Of a stretch of DNA of 64,000 bases, positions 25,049 through 36,737 are shown piece by piece. The notes beneath the pieces are model-generated. The model ran no database searches and was not told where the DNA came from. It saw only the letters and a program-made list of their open reading frames with translations. How positions within the stretch are numbered: position 1 is the stretch's first letter; each line of letters starts with the position of its first letter. This DNA comes from Flammula alnicola (lineage: Eukaryota > Basidiomycota > Agaricomycetes > Agaricales > Strophariaceae). The stretch spans positions 326,823-390,822 of the forward strand of contig JADNRV010000032.1 in NCBI GenBank assembly GCA_015499995.1. The letters run 5' to 3'. Both the position numbers and the translations under genes were made by a program.

Positions 25049-26250
25049 TTAAATATTGCGTGTATGTCTGTAAATATCAGCGCTCAAACTTACATATCGC
25101 GGCGGATGCTCTGTGTTGCGAGTATTCGGATGAACATCACTGCTTCCAACACGAGGAGCACAAAGGGACTGTGGGGGAGTGAGACTGCGTGGTGGTTTAG
25201 ATGCGGGTAGTCGACTGGCCATCAGTAGTTCTAAGAACGTCCCAACAGGGCCTCCTTGATTGCTTCCAGAATGAGTTGGCTGCGTCCTAATGTCGAACGG
25301 CGCAACTCTGGATTTAGAGGCGCGGTCATCTCTCTTCCCGAAGCCTGTCAAGAAAACAAGACAATCATCGTGGATCAAGCAAATTAGTTACCGGAATAAA
25401 TTAAACATGGAGGAGAAATGGACGACTACCTTTCCAACCTTGCAAAATAGAAGAGAAAAAACGCCGTCTGCGATTCAATAGGCAGAAGACGATAATCAAA
25501 ATCAAAACAACACCAACAACGGCACCTCCTTCAATAGCACCCAAGCGGGCAGTAGATTTAGAGTCGGGAGAAGATGGCAAAGAAGGACTGGGCAGAGAAG
25601 AAGAACTAGGCAGAGAAAGCGAAGAAGTGGTGGAAGAAGAATTTAAAGAAGGCTGAGAGAAAGGCGACTCCGTCGTCCCAGGGGAAAGAGTTTCAGACGT
25701 TTGCGGCAATACCGGAATGCTGCTCTGATTTGTTGTGGTTGAAGTGAGGGCTGGAGATGACGCCGAGGGTGCAAATCTACCCACATTCCCCGTTGCGGAA
25801 GAGTCCGCTGCGATGATCTCAATAAAGTCTATAGAGTAGGTTGCATCATGTACAAGAGTCGTGATGATGAGTGTGTGGGAGTCATTTGTCCGTAGTGTTT
25901 TCGACTGGAAATATCGTTGTTGAAATCGAAAGCCCGTGGAAGGCGGATTGCCAATAAATGTTACCGCCGGACCGCCATCGATACTGTACGCCGACTGTGG
26001 AGGTGGACCACCAGCGGAGATGGTACCAAAAACACCAATGCTGGAACCTGTGAATTCGAGGTAAATGAATAAATTGCTCTGACAGAAATGCACACTTACC
26101 ACCGTTGAATGTTATTTTCGCTGTAGCTCCCGCCTCACTCGTAAACATTGAGGTTTTACGATGCTCTCCAGTGGTTCCACCTTGCCGCCACCCGGTATTA
26201 GAAGAATAGATAATAATGGGATCACGGTCGTCGAGTATTGAGACGCTCAT
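25049..26250 (-). CDS. Single-pass membrane protein with Ser/Thr-rich linker
   Basis: Three exons. Exon 1 starts MSVSILDDRDPIIIYSSNTG at 26250 and ends in KITFNGG. After a 52-nt intron, exon 2 gives GSSIGVFGTI, SAYSIDGGPAVTFIGN and SHTLIITTLVHDATYSIDFI, a beta-rich domain common in Agaricomycete surface proteins. Then come about 75 residues of Ser/Thr/Pro linker, a transmembrane helix (GAIEGGAVVGVVLILIIVF) and the basic stop-transfer NRRRR. Exon 3 is a hydrophilic cytoplasmic tail (SRVAPFDIRTQPTHSGSNQG, ending PPRY...). No signal peptide is obvious at the chosen start. The domain architecture suggests a glycosylated surface protein or sensor; its ligand and role are unknown. It is conserved as a decayed copy at 439-1477. 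Confidence 0.8.
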
Positions 26251-27324
26251 TGGAAGTTTAGATTCCAGAGAGGAAAGAGAGAAAAAAGATGAGCACTCGG
26301 TACCGTACCGCTGTGCAGGTTCCTTCCTGTCCCAGAAGCGCTAAGAAACATTTGGGCCTTGGATATTTATTATGGCAGGCTCGAACGGCGGGAGCTCGAG
26401 TCCAGTGATTGGTATGATCAAAAGCCAACGCAATGGACCAATTGGGGGTGCCATTCGAAGTCGCCGCTGGCTTTGATCAAGTAATATTTTTCCGCGCTGC
26501 GCCATGCTTCACTGGATCTGATGTTGAAGCCGTCGTTTGTTCTACTTTAAGTAAGTCGGTTGGTCTCAACTGCCTTCTAGTCGCGCTGTGGTCCGGCTCA
26601 CTCTCACAACTGCTACCAACGGGTGGGTGCTTTACCCAGCCATCCTGGAACTCGCCATTGTCGATGATTTGGCACTGGTTGCATGCTGGATGAAGAATGG
26701 GAATGTATCGAAAGCCCCAAGTGTAATATAAGCGTTCGAAGTGTCGAGTGTCGGCATACTAATGGCAGATGACTCTCCTGCGAGTATCCAATGATTCACC
26801 GAACTGCCGGAAGAACTTGAAACTCGAATAACTGATGCGTCGATGTTCAAGAATCAGGGCAGATATAACTTGGCATGCTGAAGATGGAGTTTAGCGCCCA
26901 GAGAACGCCGATATATCTTGAATTCAAGGGTGCGATGCAAGTCCTTCCGAAATTTCAACGAGTTTACATTCTGCTCGCTGTATCTGACTGGGAAGGATAT
27001 ACAACTAATTTGGAAGAGCAGAATCTGGATTCCAGACGCAGAACAGTCCAAGGTAACTTTGCGTGTAGTCATCTGCAAGTTCAGAGAACGTCGTAGAGGC
27101 GAGGTGAGATGGATCCATCGCCAGGTCGTTCCTGCATTTGCAAGGAAAGAGAATCGCTAATGTCCGATAACATTCGCAGTCGATCGATTAATCGTAGGAG
27201 TATTGAGACCACTGGAACCGGCATATCCCTTCACTCGGGTTTGGATCGGCGAATCATAACAGTCGTGAGGAGCGACGTGCAGGAAATGAGAGATGGAAGC
27301 TGATGGAAGGAACTGGGTCGTGAA
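26251..27324. other. Intergenic block between membrane protein and TAF11
   Basis: Matches the 1500-2600 block of copy A. A minus-strand frame at 26632-26850 (IRVSSSSGSSVNHWILAGES) looks protein-like, but in copy A the equivalent sequence is frame-broken, so I do not call a gene. Confidence 0.4.
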
Positions 27325-28711
27325 TCATCGGACAAACAGCTTCTTAGCCCGTAAAGGCCTCGCAGCACCGACATGCCCCGTTTCTTCCTGGTAGGCCCTA
27401 TAAGCTTCGCGCAGGTGATCAGGAGATAAAGGCCCGCTCTCGCCTCGCCTCGTCTGCACGGCGCGAGCTACAACGAAAATAACACTTTAAGTCAGCAACA
27501 TGGATGCAACATTGAACCCGGAGCAGAGATGAAAGGAAGAAATCTCCTGGGGCATCCATGCGTGCATGACAACGATCTCAAACACCAGCTGGTTCGAAAG
27601 TGGCTCACCTTTCTCGACGATCTCTCCAACAAAGACTTTAGAAAAGCCGGCGATTATTTGTGCCACGGGCTGTGAAACTTGTTGACCAAGGGTTTGTTGG
27701 ATGACCTGTACCACAACGGGGTTGAAATCTAGGAATATTGTGCTAAATTGACTAAAACAAGCCTGACCTTTCTCACTGCTTGCTTAGGCAATGCATGTCG
27801 CCTGTAAGCCTCGAAACGATCATACTGAGCAGGACTGAGATTGTCCATCAGCACTCTACGAAATCGAAAATATCAGTATATCAAAGTAGGATTCGGAAAA
27901 ACGACTATCTCACGCACTTCAAATTATCCTTCGAGTGACTTTGCCACGAGAGTTGCGCTGAGTAGTCATCGTCTGCCATCGCGGGCAACAACTCGTCATC
28001 AGCCTCCGCCTCTTCGTCAACGCCCAATGTCCCAGATCGGCCACTCGTAGGCGGTGGCTGAGCAAGACTTCCGGAAGGCAAAATGAGGCCTGCAGTGATG
28101 TCTGGTATCGGTGTGCCGCGTTGGGAGCCGACAATACCTCCAGCTCCCATGAGGGCGGGGTCAATGACGGAGGCCGATGTCATGACCGCGTCCTGATTCT
28201 GCACAGGTGTAGACGCTGACTGATCACCCTGTACAGCTGATGTTGATGTGGTTTCTTCTGTCCCCAAAGTGCCGCCACTACCATTACCTGATGGCCCACC
28301 CATACTCGTCGACGGGCCTGCTCCCTCTTCACCCTCGCCTGAACTTGAACCGGGCATTGCCCAGTGTACCCGAGGATATTGCGCATTGGCATTGGGAGTC
28401 CCGAACGATGCGGGTGTTGTCGTTGAACTTGTACTAGCAGCATTGAACGTGTTCGTCACAAAAGGCCGGGGCGACAATGCCCCCGCAACCGAAGCACCTC
28501 TCGGTTTCCGTCCCCGTTTTGCGCCAGTCGCAGACCCGCGTGGCCGTCCACGACCTACTGGGGTGGGTGTTGCAGGCTGACCCCGAGGTTTATAATGAGC
28601 TGGATTTGCGGAGAACATTGACTGCCCATTATTGGGTGGGGTGTAGTATGGGGTTGTCATCTTCGAGATATGACCTGAGCTTGAGCTTGAGCTGAGCGGT
28701 GGTGCCTTCAA
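27325..28711 (-). CDS. TAF11: TFIID subunit 11 (TAF11)
   Basis: The last exons carry the TAF11 histone fold. Reading across introns: DRFEAYRRHALPKQAVRK, VIQQTLGQQVSQPVAQII, AGFSKVFVGEIVEK, ARAVQTRRGESGPLSPDHLR, EAYRAYQEE and a basic C-terminus ending KKLFVR at the TGA 27325-27327. The SGxxKVFVGExVE and PLxPxHxREAYR signatures are those of TAF11, which pairs with TAF13 in TFIID to place TBP on promoters. The long first exon (start at 28711) is disordered, Ser/Pro/Gly-rich with a GRGRPRGS AT-hook-like motif, and ends in an acidic stretch (DEEAEADDELLPAMADDD) just before the fold. That is the usual fungal arrangement. A second ATG 17 codons in is an alternative start. The 3' part was duplicated to 2611-3077. 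Confidence 0.92.
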
Positions 28712-28885
28712 CGTTTCACAGGTACTTGTCAGAAATTGAGAAAGGACCGTAAACCTGGCGTAAACAAACCGTATTACGAAGGTAGCGAAGCCGACGACTA
28801 CTGGGATAAATAAGTATAAATATTGACATCAAAACCTGAGCACTGCCACCGCAACTCGATGAACGTCGATGAGCAACTCCAGAGT

Positions 28886-30450
28886 CTAGCTAATACTAAT
28901 AATGCAAAAGGATTGGATGCCCGCAACTCTATAAAAATATCGATACAAGCTCACGAGAGGAGTAATTAGACAACTCGACAGCCTTATAATACATATTACA
29001 ATAAATAAACTCATTTTCCCCGAGACGACTTCCTCCATTCTGAGTAACCAAGTCACTGCGCTCATGGGCTCAGTAAGATGGTCGCCAGCAGCGATTTCTG
29101 GCGGAGCAGGCGAGGGCATGAGGATCTCCGCCTCCGGGCTTCCAAAACGAAACAAAGAGGTTTCAGACAGAAAAAGGAAGCAAGAAAGCGTGCAACGCAC
29201 CCAAGCATCCGACGGAGGAGGTCGTCCAACGTGCCCTCTTTCATATCCTTCTCTTTCTTCATGTCCACTTTCATCAACCGTAATTGTTCCAACAGCTCCT
29301 CGTGCTGCTCGAGCGCGTACCGGTGTTTCGCCTTCATCAGAAGGTACATGACCTTTGCTGGCGTACGTCCCAGAATCAAACCCGTCGTCTCGTTTAAATG
29401 GGTCTGTAGGTGGGTGGTAACACGTCAGAGGACGATGTGTAGCCTTCCTCTTCTTCGTTTTCAGGCGACGGGGTATGTTGGGCATGTAGCTGCGACGTTC
29501 GAGGCTGTCGTCGCTGACGGCCATTCGTCGTACCGCGCTTACTTCGCGCTGCCGAGAAATAATCGTCGCCGTCATCGACTGCTTCAGAGGGCGTATGAGG
29601 TTCGACCTTGAATGTGTTAAAACCACTGGTATTAGGTAGTGACGCAGGAGGAGACACAACTACCGACGCAACTGGCGTAGAGGTACCCTGTGTTTGATCA
29701 TCTCCCGCTCCGCGTTTCCGCTTCCGCGAGCCGCCTCTCCCTGGCGCAGGTGGTGAGATGCTGTGTTGCAACCGCATGTGTTTCGCAAGTGCGTCGGAAC
29801 GTGTGAAGGACTTGTCGCATTCTAAGGGGAATTTAACAGTGGCACGATGAATGAGACGATCCAGACTTGCCTGGTAAAGGACAGATGAAAGGTTTCTCGC
29901 CGGTGTGCGAGCGGATGTGAGATATCAGGGCAAAACGAGATGTTTGTGGTAGTCCTCTCCGCAGGCATGTTGTCCATTCACAGGTGTAGTTTGATTTATG
30001 GACGCCAATGTGATCTGTGGAATAAGTCAACTCTATCGAATACATGTGAAATCGCAAGGTAGAAAGAGGGTATCTCTTTGGCTCAGCGCGCGTGCTGGTT
30101 CTGCCGTTCTATACCACCCATAGTTTCAATTTTCTGGATTGGAACAACTGCTTACCGTTATGAATATGATCAATTAGCGTTGGCAAATGTGTGAAAACCA
30201 CCCCACAATCCTCCCATTGACACGTAACGGAGTCCTCCGTATCCAGACCTTCTGCGGTCAGTGAACTTTGCATGGGAGAGCCTGGGCGCGACGCAGATGC
30301 AGCATCTTCCGGATGTATTGCGCTGATGTTCGAAATATCTTCGGCGCCAGAAGAGTCGGAAAGCGAGGACGAAGGCGATACAGCGACCGCCACAGGTGGC
30401 GGTGACGCTGGTTGAACGTTCTTGGCACGTCGTTGGGATCCTTTTGCCAT
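28886..30450 (-). CDS. Iec1/YY1-like C2H2 zinc-finger protein (probable INO80 subunit)
   Basis: Starts MAKGSQRRAKNVQP at 30450. After a Ser-rich N-terminus come finger 1 (CQWEDCGVVFTHLPTLIDHI HN..H), finger 2 (YTCEWTTCLRRGLPQTSRFA LISHIRSH), the linker TGEKPF, finger 3 (CPLPGECDKSFTRSDALAKH MRLQH), then a basic/Ser-rich region (GSRKRKRGAGDD) and a C-terminal helical segment (TPAKVMYLLMKAKHRYALEQ, HEELLEQLRLMKVDMKKEK). The finger pattern with TSRFALISHIRSHTGEKPF and SFTRSDALAKHMR matches fungal Iec1, a YY1-related subunit of the INO80 chromatin remodeller, as I recall it. The last exon appears to begin at PEAEILMPSPAPPEIAAGDH; its exact stop is uncertain, and 28886 is the end of the open frame. 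Nuclear function is inferred. Confidence 0.75.
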
Positions 30451-30761
30451 GGATAGAGGTATGGGCGATTTCCAGGTTCAAGGGCGATGCGGTGGGTATG
30501 AAAAAATGCTTCGGTCACCTAGCGGCAAGGTTCAAATGGAACATCGAGGTAAGACCTATATTTGTCCCTGTTTTTCGATAGCTTCTCAGTGGGCATCCGG
30601 ATTCCCATCGAAACCTTTCCCGTCATTTAATCTTCTGACCTTGCTCTCGCATAGGTTATATTCGCGTTGACCTCTCGCCCTCGTTGTTTCCTCATTCAGG
30701 GTGAGGAACCGAAATATAAATTCTCAGTGAGTCGTGTACCTGCAACTGCATATCCTAGGCA
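30451..30761. promoter_or_regulatory. Bidirectional intergenic spacer
   Basis: About 310 bp between the divergent Iec1-like and F-box loci. No gene is supported. It must hold the promoter of the zinc-finger gene and of the former F-box gene. Confidence 0.4.
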
Positions 30762-32278
30762 ATGGATGTCGTCGATGAACTCACAGGACAAGCTGCACTG
30801 TCACAACAACAACCTTTCCCTACAGTCAACGTCACCGTGGGTGGAGCGGCCACCAATGAGGGACCCAAGGACCTTCCTGCCCCTAGGGAAAGTTCCACGA
30901 ACTGTCCGATTGACCTCTTGTCGCAGGATCTATTGACGCTCATCCTGGAATATAACATGGTTCGAGATGCAACGGATACCGAAGAAAGTCCTCATTTGAT
31001 TATTCCCGTCGTAGTTTCCCAGGTATCAAGGTTCTGGCGCTTCGTCGCATTAGAAACCCCTCTCCGGTGGAGACGTCTCAGCATATTCCTTCCTTGGAAT
31101 TTGGATGAAGATGGCGCATATTTAAAGAGGTCAAAGCAGTGTCCAATCGAGCTTGGTATCTCTATGGATCCGAAGGACATTGCTACTCCGCAGGGATTAA
31201 TTAATGGAGGGACAACGTTGCCATCCCCGCTCAATAATTACGGTCTCCTTCGCGAGCTACTTTCCCTTCATCTTCAGCGTTGTCGAGTTCTCCACATCCG
31301 TGGATCCGTACTCGATAAAATGAACAAGATCTTTGTTGCCTGGTGGAACCGTTGCTCGACATGGACATGCCCATTTTAGAAGAACTGATACTTGATGAAG
31401 GAGTTAGCCGTAGTCCCAACAAACCCCGTGGAACCAGACTGCAAAAAACACTCTTCTCTTCTGCTCCGCTGTTGCGGGACGTGCGTCTTGGAGGAGTTGG
31501 TTTCGAGCACTTTTCCCCTCCTCTATCTTCAGTGACGACCCTACACATTTCGACCACGAAGAGGTTCAGTTCGCTATTTCATTCCTAGATTTCGGCGACA
31601 TGCTACAGGCGTGCCTCTGTCTGAGTTCCCTTGCGATATACGACAACGTTGTGGACCGATGGCCTGGAATATCCGCCTCTTGTGACGTGCCTTTTCTAGA
31701 CAGTCTTCATATTTTCGGCAGCATGACGTTGCCCTCGCATTTGCTATTGTTCTTGTCGGCTCCAAAGCTACGAGAACTCCTCATAGTTCCGCTCATCCGC
31801 GACGATTTGGACCTCCTGTCAGCACACCTGACGACCATCCACACACCACGCTTTCCTGCACTCACATCACTCACCATTGCACCTAGTATCAGTACATGGT
31901 CCGTCGACTCGGAGATCCTTCGAAGGGCATCTGAATGCTTCCCCAATATCGAGCTTCTCGTCGTTTGCAAGGTCCATCTTGTCCACTTCGTCTCTATCTT
32001 TGTCGACCCCGTTTTCCCAAATCTCCTCGACATTGCATTCCATGGCGTTAATAAGTTGAGCGCCAGCGCGATACTTGGGATCATTCAGGCGCTTTCACAA
32101 CATCCCATTGCGAACTATTTATGTCGATGCTGCTTCAATGAAACAAATCTGGACTTCGCTGCCTACGCGGGGCGCTATCAAGGTGGTTGAGGCGGACCTT
32201 GTAAAACAGCGCCGTGAGGCAGCATTGTATGACGACATAAAGTCTCTTTTCGGCTGCTATCCGCTCGGTGAACAGTGA
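30762..32278 (+). pseudogene. F-box-like protein gene with several frameshifts
   Basis: Starts MDVVDELTGQAALSQ. An F-box-like segment follows (CPIDLLSQDLLTLILEYN ... VVVSQVSRFWRFVALETPLR WRRLSI), then leucine-rich-repeat-like sequence (LEELILDEG, LRDVRLGGVGFEHF, LCLSSLAIYDN, LDSLHIFGSM, LRELLIVPL, LTSLTIAPS, ending LRTIYVDAASM and CYPLGEQ). The protein can be followed only by changing frame three times without introns: near 31335 (before EPLLDMDMPILEEL), near 31545 (into HFDHEEVQFAISFLDF) and near 32100 (into LRTIYVDAASM). Each is consistent with a one-base indel. Neighbouring genes read cleanly, so decay is more likely than poor sequence. The intact protein would be an SCF ubiquitin-ligase adaptor; the large F-box families of mushrooms often include such relics. 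Confidence 0.75.
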
Positions 32279-33239
32279 GGTCGCACCTTCAGGATTGCCT
32301 GTCCTCAGCCAGAATCGTCTGACATGGGTATTCATAGCAAAATAAATACAGATAAGACCGGTCGGGTCAACAGAAGGTACGCTGTTGTTGGTCTAAGTTC
32401 TTGAGATAAATGGTATATGGGTCTTGGGTAGAATGTGGGTCCACGAGGGAGGACTTTGTTTGTTACTCTGCGTTGCCTTCTTCATTTCAACGATATAGAT
32501 CTGGGTGGTTCCATTCTTTCGATCGCAGAGCGCGCACTGGGCGGCTTGTATGCGACCCATTCGGATAATGCCTACTCGTATACATTCGCGGGGCTCAGTC
32601 GAACCCATTAGGTACTGTTAAGTATCCCGTTGGTTGGTGTGTTCTCGTTCTTTTAAATTGTAATTAAGAGTTGTAATTGCGCTGGACACCAGTAGATATC
32701 AAAGCGAATGAGCGCCATGCATCAGCGTGATAGTTTTGACACCGATGGCCGCACCCAGTGTCTAAATTATTGTTCTGGTTTTTACGAGAAATTTCAGACG
32801 CCCAGAATCCAGATATTAGAATAGTGCACTCTAAACTGAACCCAGGGTCAGTTCGCCTTTCTTTTAATCATCGACATACTGTAGTTTAGAGGTATAGGTT
32901 GACTTCTGAGGTATACAGGCCTTACACCCAGGCACCAACATAAGCCCACAAACATTTCATCATTTAAATGCATGCCGAGTCGAAAGTCACGATAAGACCT
33001 GAATCAAGATTTGGACTGCATTTCGTGACAGTATTTCAGTCATTGTATCCTATGATCAGCGCCCACAAGCGCTCGGGTCGGTCAAGACTGGCAGATCTCC
33101 GAGGGTGGAGATCTAGAGGCCTACTAAATGAAGTCACTACAGTCCGTGTTGGTTGCCAACTTGCCATTCAACCTGAAAGTAGATGCACATTACAGTACAT
33201 TGCTCGAACTTTTAAACCTCTACTTTTATATCACAACCC
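32279..33239. other. Intergenic, no supported gene
   Basis: 3' flanks of the F-box relic and of the MFS relic. Short frames only; nothing recognised. Confidence 0.4.
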
Positions 33240-34290
33240 TCAATAACGAATAAGAATAAGGAATGCTACTGAATTCGGATCCACCAAAGCATGAGTTGGA
33301 CGAACGGTCCGATTCTTGAGGATGAAAGGCGGGATCTATAAATAAACGCTTAGTGCTGCGAGACGAATTGAGTTCTTCAAAACAGACTTACAGTGGGCGA
33401 TTTCAACGACAAAGAAAACCAAAAGACACGCTAAACCGATACAAAGCAGCATAAGGACATAGAATAATTTCCACGGGAATCGCGCTCCGACCCAAGCAAG
33501 AGCGATATTGACAGAAGTGCCAGTTCCAGATATAACGAGCAAGAGTCCGCTGTCAATAGTACGGTGAGACCAGCAGAACGGAGAGCTACATAAACATCAT
33601 CAAGTGAGCTTACAGCCAATCCATGTTAGTCATCATGTTCTGAAATCTTTGACGAGGTATTCGGACGTTGAGGAATAGAAGCGATAGGATGACGCATATT
33701 GGGATATTGAGGTAGAAAAGCCACCGCCATGCTCCTGACTGAGCTAGGGAAAACCCATGGGTGGCCCGATGGCGCCGTTCCAGGTCTAATTGGAGGATAT
33801 AACGAACAAGAAACAGAGAACTCACCATGTGGCAAGCGCCCACACACTTTGAACAGTCGGAAGTTAGTTAATATGACCGAGAAGGGATGGATGGGATAAT
33901 CAGACATCCACCGCCTCCGGTTCCCTGAACCACTGAAAGTTATGAAATGTTCGAATTGTGAAACATAGGAACAGGGTACCTTCAAGTTGGCGCCTGTTGG
34001 CGCTCACGGTACTCTTTCCGCTATAAGCATAGTATTCATGCTCTTTGCGGACCCGGATATCGCTGAGCCTACGGCAAAGAACGAAATGAATCCCAGAAGA
34101 ATGGGCTTTCGACCAAGCGTGGCAGCCAAACCACCAATGAAAGGAAGAATTGCCGTCAAGGCAATGGTGTACCCGCTCCCGACCCAGATGAAGTCAGAGC
34201 CTTAAAGATGCTCGACACTCACAAGGTCAAGAGCTGGAAGGAAATCGACGAGAAGATTGGCCGCGAACACGTGGGGTTGATTCAAACGGC
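33240..34290 (-). pseudogene. MFS transporter fragment (N-terminal half)
   Basis: Minus-strand exons read FLPALDL, then GSDFIWVGSGYTIALTAILP, FIGGLAATLGRKPILLGFIS, FFAVGSAISGSAKSMNTMLI, VQGTGGGG, a GAWRWLFYLNIPICVILSLL segment, LVISGTGTSVNIALAW and a last piece KNRTV followed by a TGA at 33240-33242. The GSDFIWVGSGY, GRKP, QGxGGGG and WRWLFYLNIP motifs are those of fungal 14-helix (DHA2-type) drug/H+ antiporters. The about 20 residues expected between LDL and GSD are missing, and the whole second half after KNRT is absent, so this is a truncated relic rather than a working exporter. Exact exon limits are approximate. Confidence 0.75.
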
Positions 34291-34678
34291 TTTTTTGTCA
34301 CCCCAGAATTGCGGCATCATCAAGCAAGTATCTGTTCCTCGTTCTCAGCGCTTGGCAGCCGTGGAAATGGAAGCTAGCACCGGGGATCCGAATGGAGAGG
34401 CGTCTATACTTACAGGCCCAGTGTCCGCGCTGTCCGAGTCACATTTGCTGGCCTCGCGCTTCCTCAATTCTCAGCGCAGGCTCTTATAATAATTCGAGTT
34501 CACGTTGCATCATGATTCTACAGCTGAGCGCTGAAAGCGCTGAATACCGGCAGCCGACAAATGGCGCTGATGATCGGACATTTCGGGGTTGATAACATAC
34601 ATATAATTCAATTGACAAGTTCCAGACCAAGCCTAACGTCCTCACACTGACTCGTTGACTACCTTGGCTGTGGCTACA

Positions 34679-36737
34679 ATGGTCTTTTCGTCTTCTATCG
34701 ACACTCTCGCTTCTCTCGTACAACGTTTGCTCCAATCCTTACCTATCCCAGCGGAGATGATCGACCGTTTGCAACATATCACGCCCACTATAGCGATATC
34801 TGGCGGGTTCGTCGTTTGGTTGGGCATTGTTCGGATGCTGCGCTGGCGACGCTACAATGCTATTCATCGCGAGTACGGAACCAAGTGGAACAATGGGCTG
34901 GGAAAGATAACCCCTGAAGAGGCGCAAAAAATAATACATATCTCGACTTTGTACGACATGCCACTTCTGTTGAATTATTCTCTGGCATTCGCGCTTTTCA
35001 AAACATATGGTATCGTGAGTCCGAACGGTTTGCGTTCTCTCGTATTTGGAACGAAGCACTGAAGACCGATCTTTATACATCAGCCTTCTATTTCTAAGCT
35101 TCTTGCGGCAACCAAGGAATTGAAGTCGAAGGAAACCGTGTCAAAACGGTATGCGGATGTACGTCGATCTTCCTATTTGCTATATGTATATCTCACATTT
35201 CTGGAACTATCTACTCACTGATATCGAATGAATCACCAGACCGAAATCCTCATCTGTGTGTTCATTTATTTAACTGTTAGCTTCGTGCATAGTTTATAAA
35301 TCCGGATAACCCTCAGCCACATGGGTCGGATGTCCCATTTCCGGATTTCTCAATCCCGCAGTTGCTGAGACCAAGGAGGGTCCAAACACCAAACCAGCAG
35401 ACGATCCCAGGGCTAACATCGCTCTTGCTAGAGTCAATTGGCTGCATTCTAAATATAACATCGTGCGTAGCCTATTAATACTTATTCTATCTTGACGGAC
35501 GTGGTTGACGTTCATTAATCATTGATCATTGATCATCATGCGCCGCCCTCAGTCAAATGATGACTATCTTTATACACTCTGTCTATTCGTCTTAGAACCA
35601 AGTGTAAGCCCCCTTACATTTTCATGCTTCATTTGACTTATGTACCGTTTAGGACTGGGCTGACCGTTATGGGTGGCGTTCCTTGTCTCCTCTCGAGAGA
35701 AATGCTTTCTACGTTTTCTGGGTTGAAATTGGTAAGAGAATGGGCATTCGGGACATCCCAGGCACTCTTGAAGAATTACTTGCATTCAGTAAAGTGTGTA
35801 AACATGTCCTCTTTCAGAGTTACTTTGACTTCTTGCTGAACAAGCGTTGCAGGAGTACGAGACGACCCACATGGTTCCAGCGGAGACAAACAAAGAGATT
35901 GCTGGCTACACCGTGGATGAACTGCTCAGCGCCGCGCCCAAGGCATTTGGCGTGAAGGCCTTTGGTGTCCGAGTTGTCATTTGCTTAATGGATGACATCG
36001 TAAGACAGGCCATGATGTACGTTTCTCCCAACACCTCTCATAGGTCTTATCCCCAACTCATTTTGGCATGATGCAATAGGTACCCAAAGCAACCGTGGCT
36101 CCTCCGCGCTACCGTTTATAGTCTCTTAAGAATTATAGGCTTTATTCAACACTTTTTACTGCCCCCTCGCATCTCACCGAGTTTCCCCATCGACGTCCGG
36201 CTTCCCAGACTCAGAGGGAACGAAGAAAGTCTTCGCCTGCGGCCTAATAAGTCAGAATACTTATTACAAGCCCATTATCACTAAACAAGCTCACATTTTT
36301 GAATCGTTAGATATGCTGCCGTTCCATGGTATAGACCTGAGCCCACAACGATTGTCAGTTATTGCAAGGAGAAATTGCTTGTCAAGCTTGGGTGGCATTC
36401 GAAGATGCCGAGCCCGCAGTGCGCAACTTTATACTATCTTTGCTTCATTCCTAATGTATTTCACCGATCTACAGGCTGAAGAGTACAGGATATCGCCTTG
36501 AAGAAATGGTTTTTAATCCCTCTTAATTTTCGTATCTCCATAACTGACACGACATATGCTGTTAGGGCCCTCTCCAATTTGAACAAAGTTCGTGATAGCG
36601 CTCTTAAAGCCATTGCCATCGATCTGAACAACTGTTTTCTAGTTGGCCATGAAGAAATTATGAAAAAGGCCGCTGAATTACAGGGCTGTCCGATAGCTGG
36701 TCCTTGGTCCTTGGAAGGAAGAAAACAAACCAGTTAA
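34679..36737 (+). CDS. mpaB/DUF2236-type ER-bound oxygenase-like protein
   Basis: Starts MVFSSSIDTLASLVQRLL at 34679, with a membrane helix (ISGGFVVWLGIVRML) followed by RWRRYNAIHREYGTKWNN. Exons in order: ITPEEAQKIIHISTLYDMPL then LLNYSLAFALFKTYGI; KLLAATKELKSKETVSKRYAD; TWVGCPISGFLNPAVAE and DDPRANIALARVNWLHSKYN; SNDDYLYTLCLFVLEPS; WADRYGWRSLSPLERNAFYV FWVEIGKRMGIRDIP; MVPAETNKEIAGYTVDELLS; YPKQPWLLRATVYSLL; WYRPEPTTIVSYCKEK; GYRLEEM; GPLQFEQ and GHEEIMKKAAELQGCPIAGP, ending at TAA 36735-36737. This is the order of the fungal mpaB/rubber-oxygenase-domain family, heme enzymes of which MpaB' cleaves a farnesyl chain in mycophenolic acid synthesis. The His/Arg positions of the family are retained and no lesion was found. 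Its substrate is unknown and no biosynthetic cluster surrounds it. A decayed paralogue lies at 3078-4340. Confidence 0.85.

Larger units (their letters stand above)
24910..27783. repeat. Segmental duplication copy B (source copy)
   Basis: Direct-orientation partner of 265-3077. Here the membrane-protein gene is open throughout and TAF11 continues past the breakpoint at 27783 into its full N-terminal region. That marks this as the ancestral locus. Confidence 0.85.

Noticed and set aside
35294..35515. Minus-strand frame inside the mpaB-like gene
   Set aside because: It is the complement of a conserved mpaB exon (TWVGCPISGF ... LARVNWLHS) on the plus strand.
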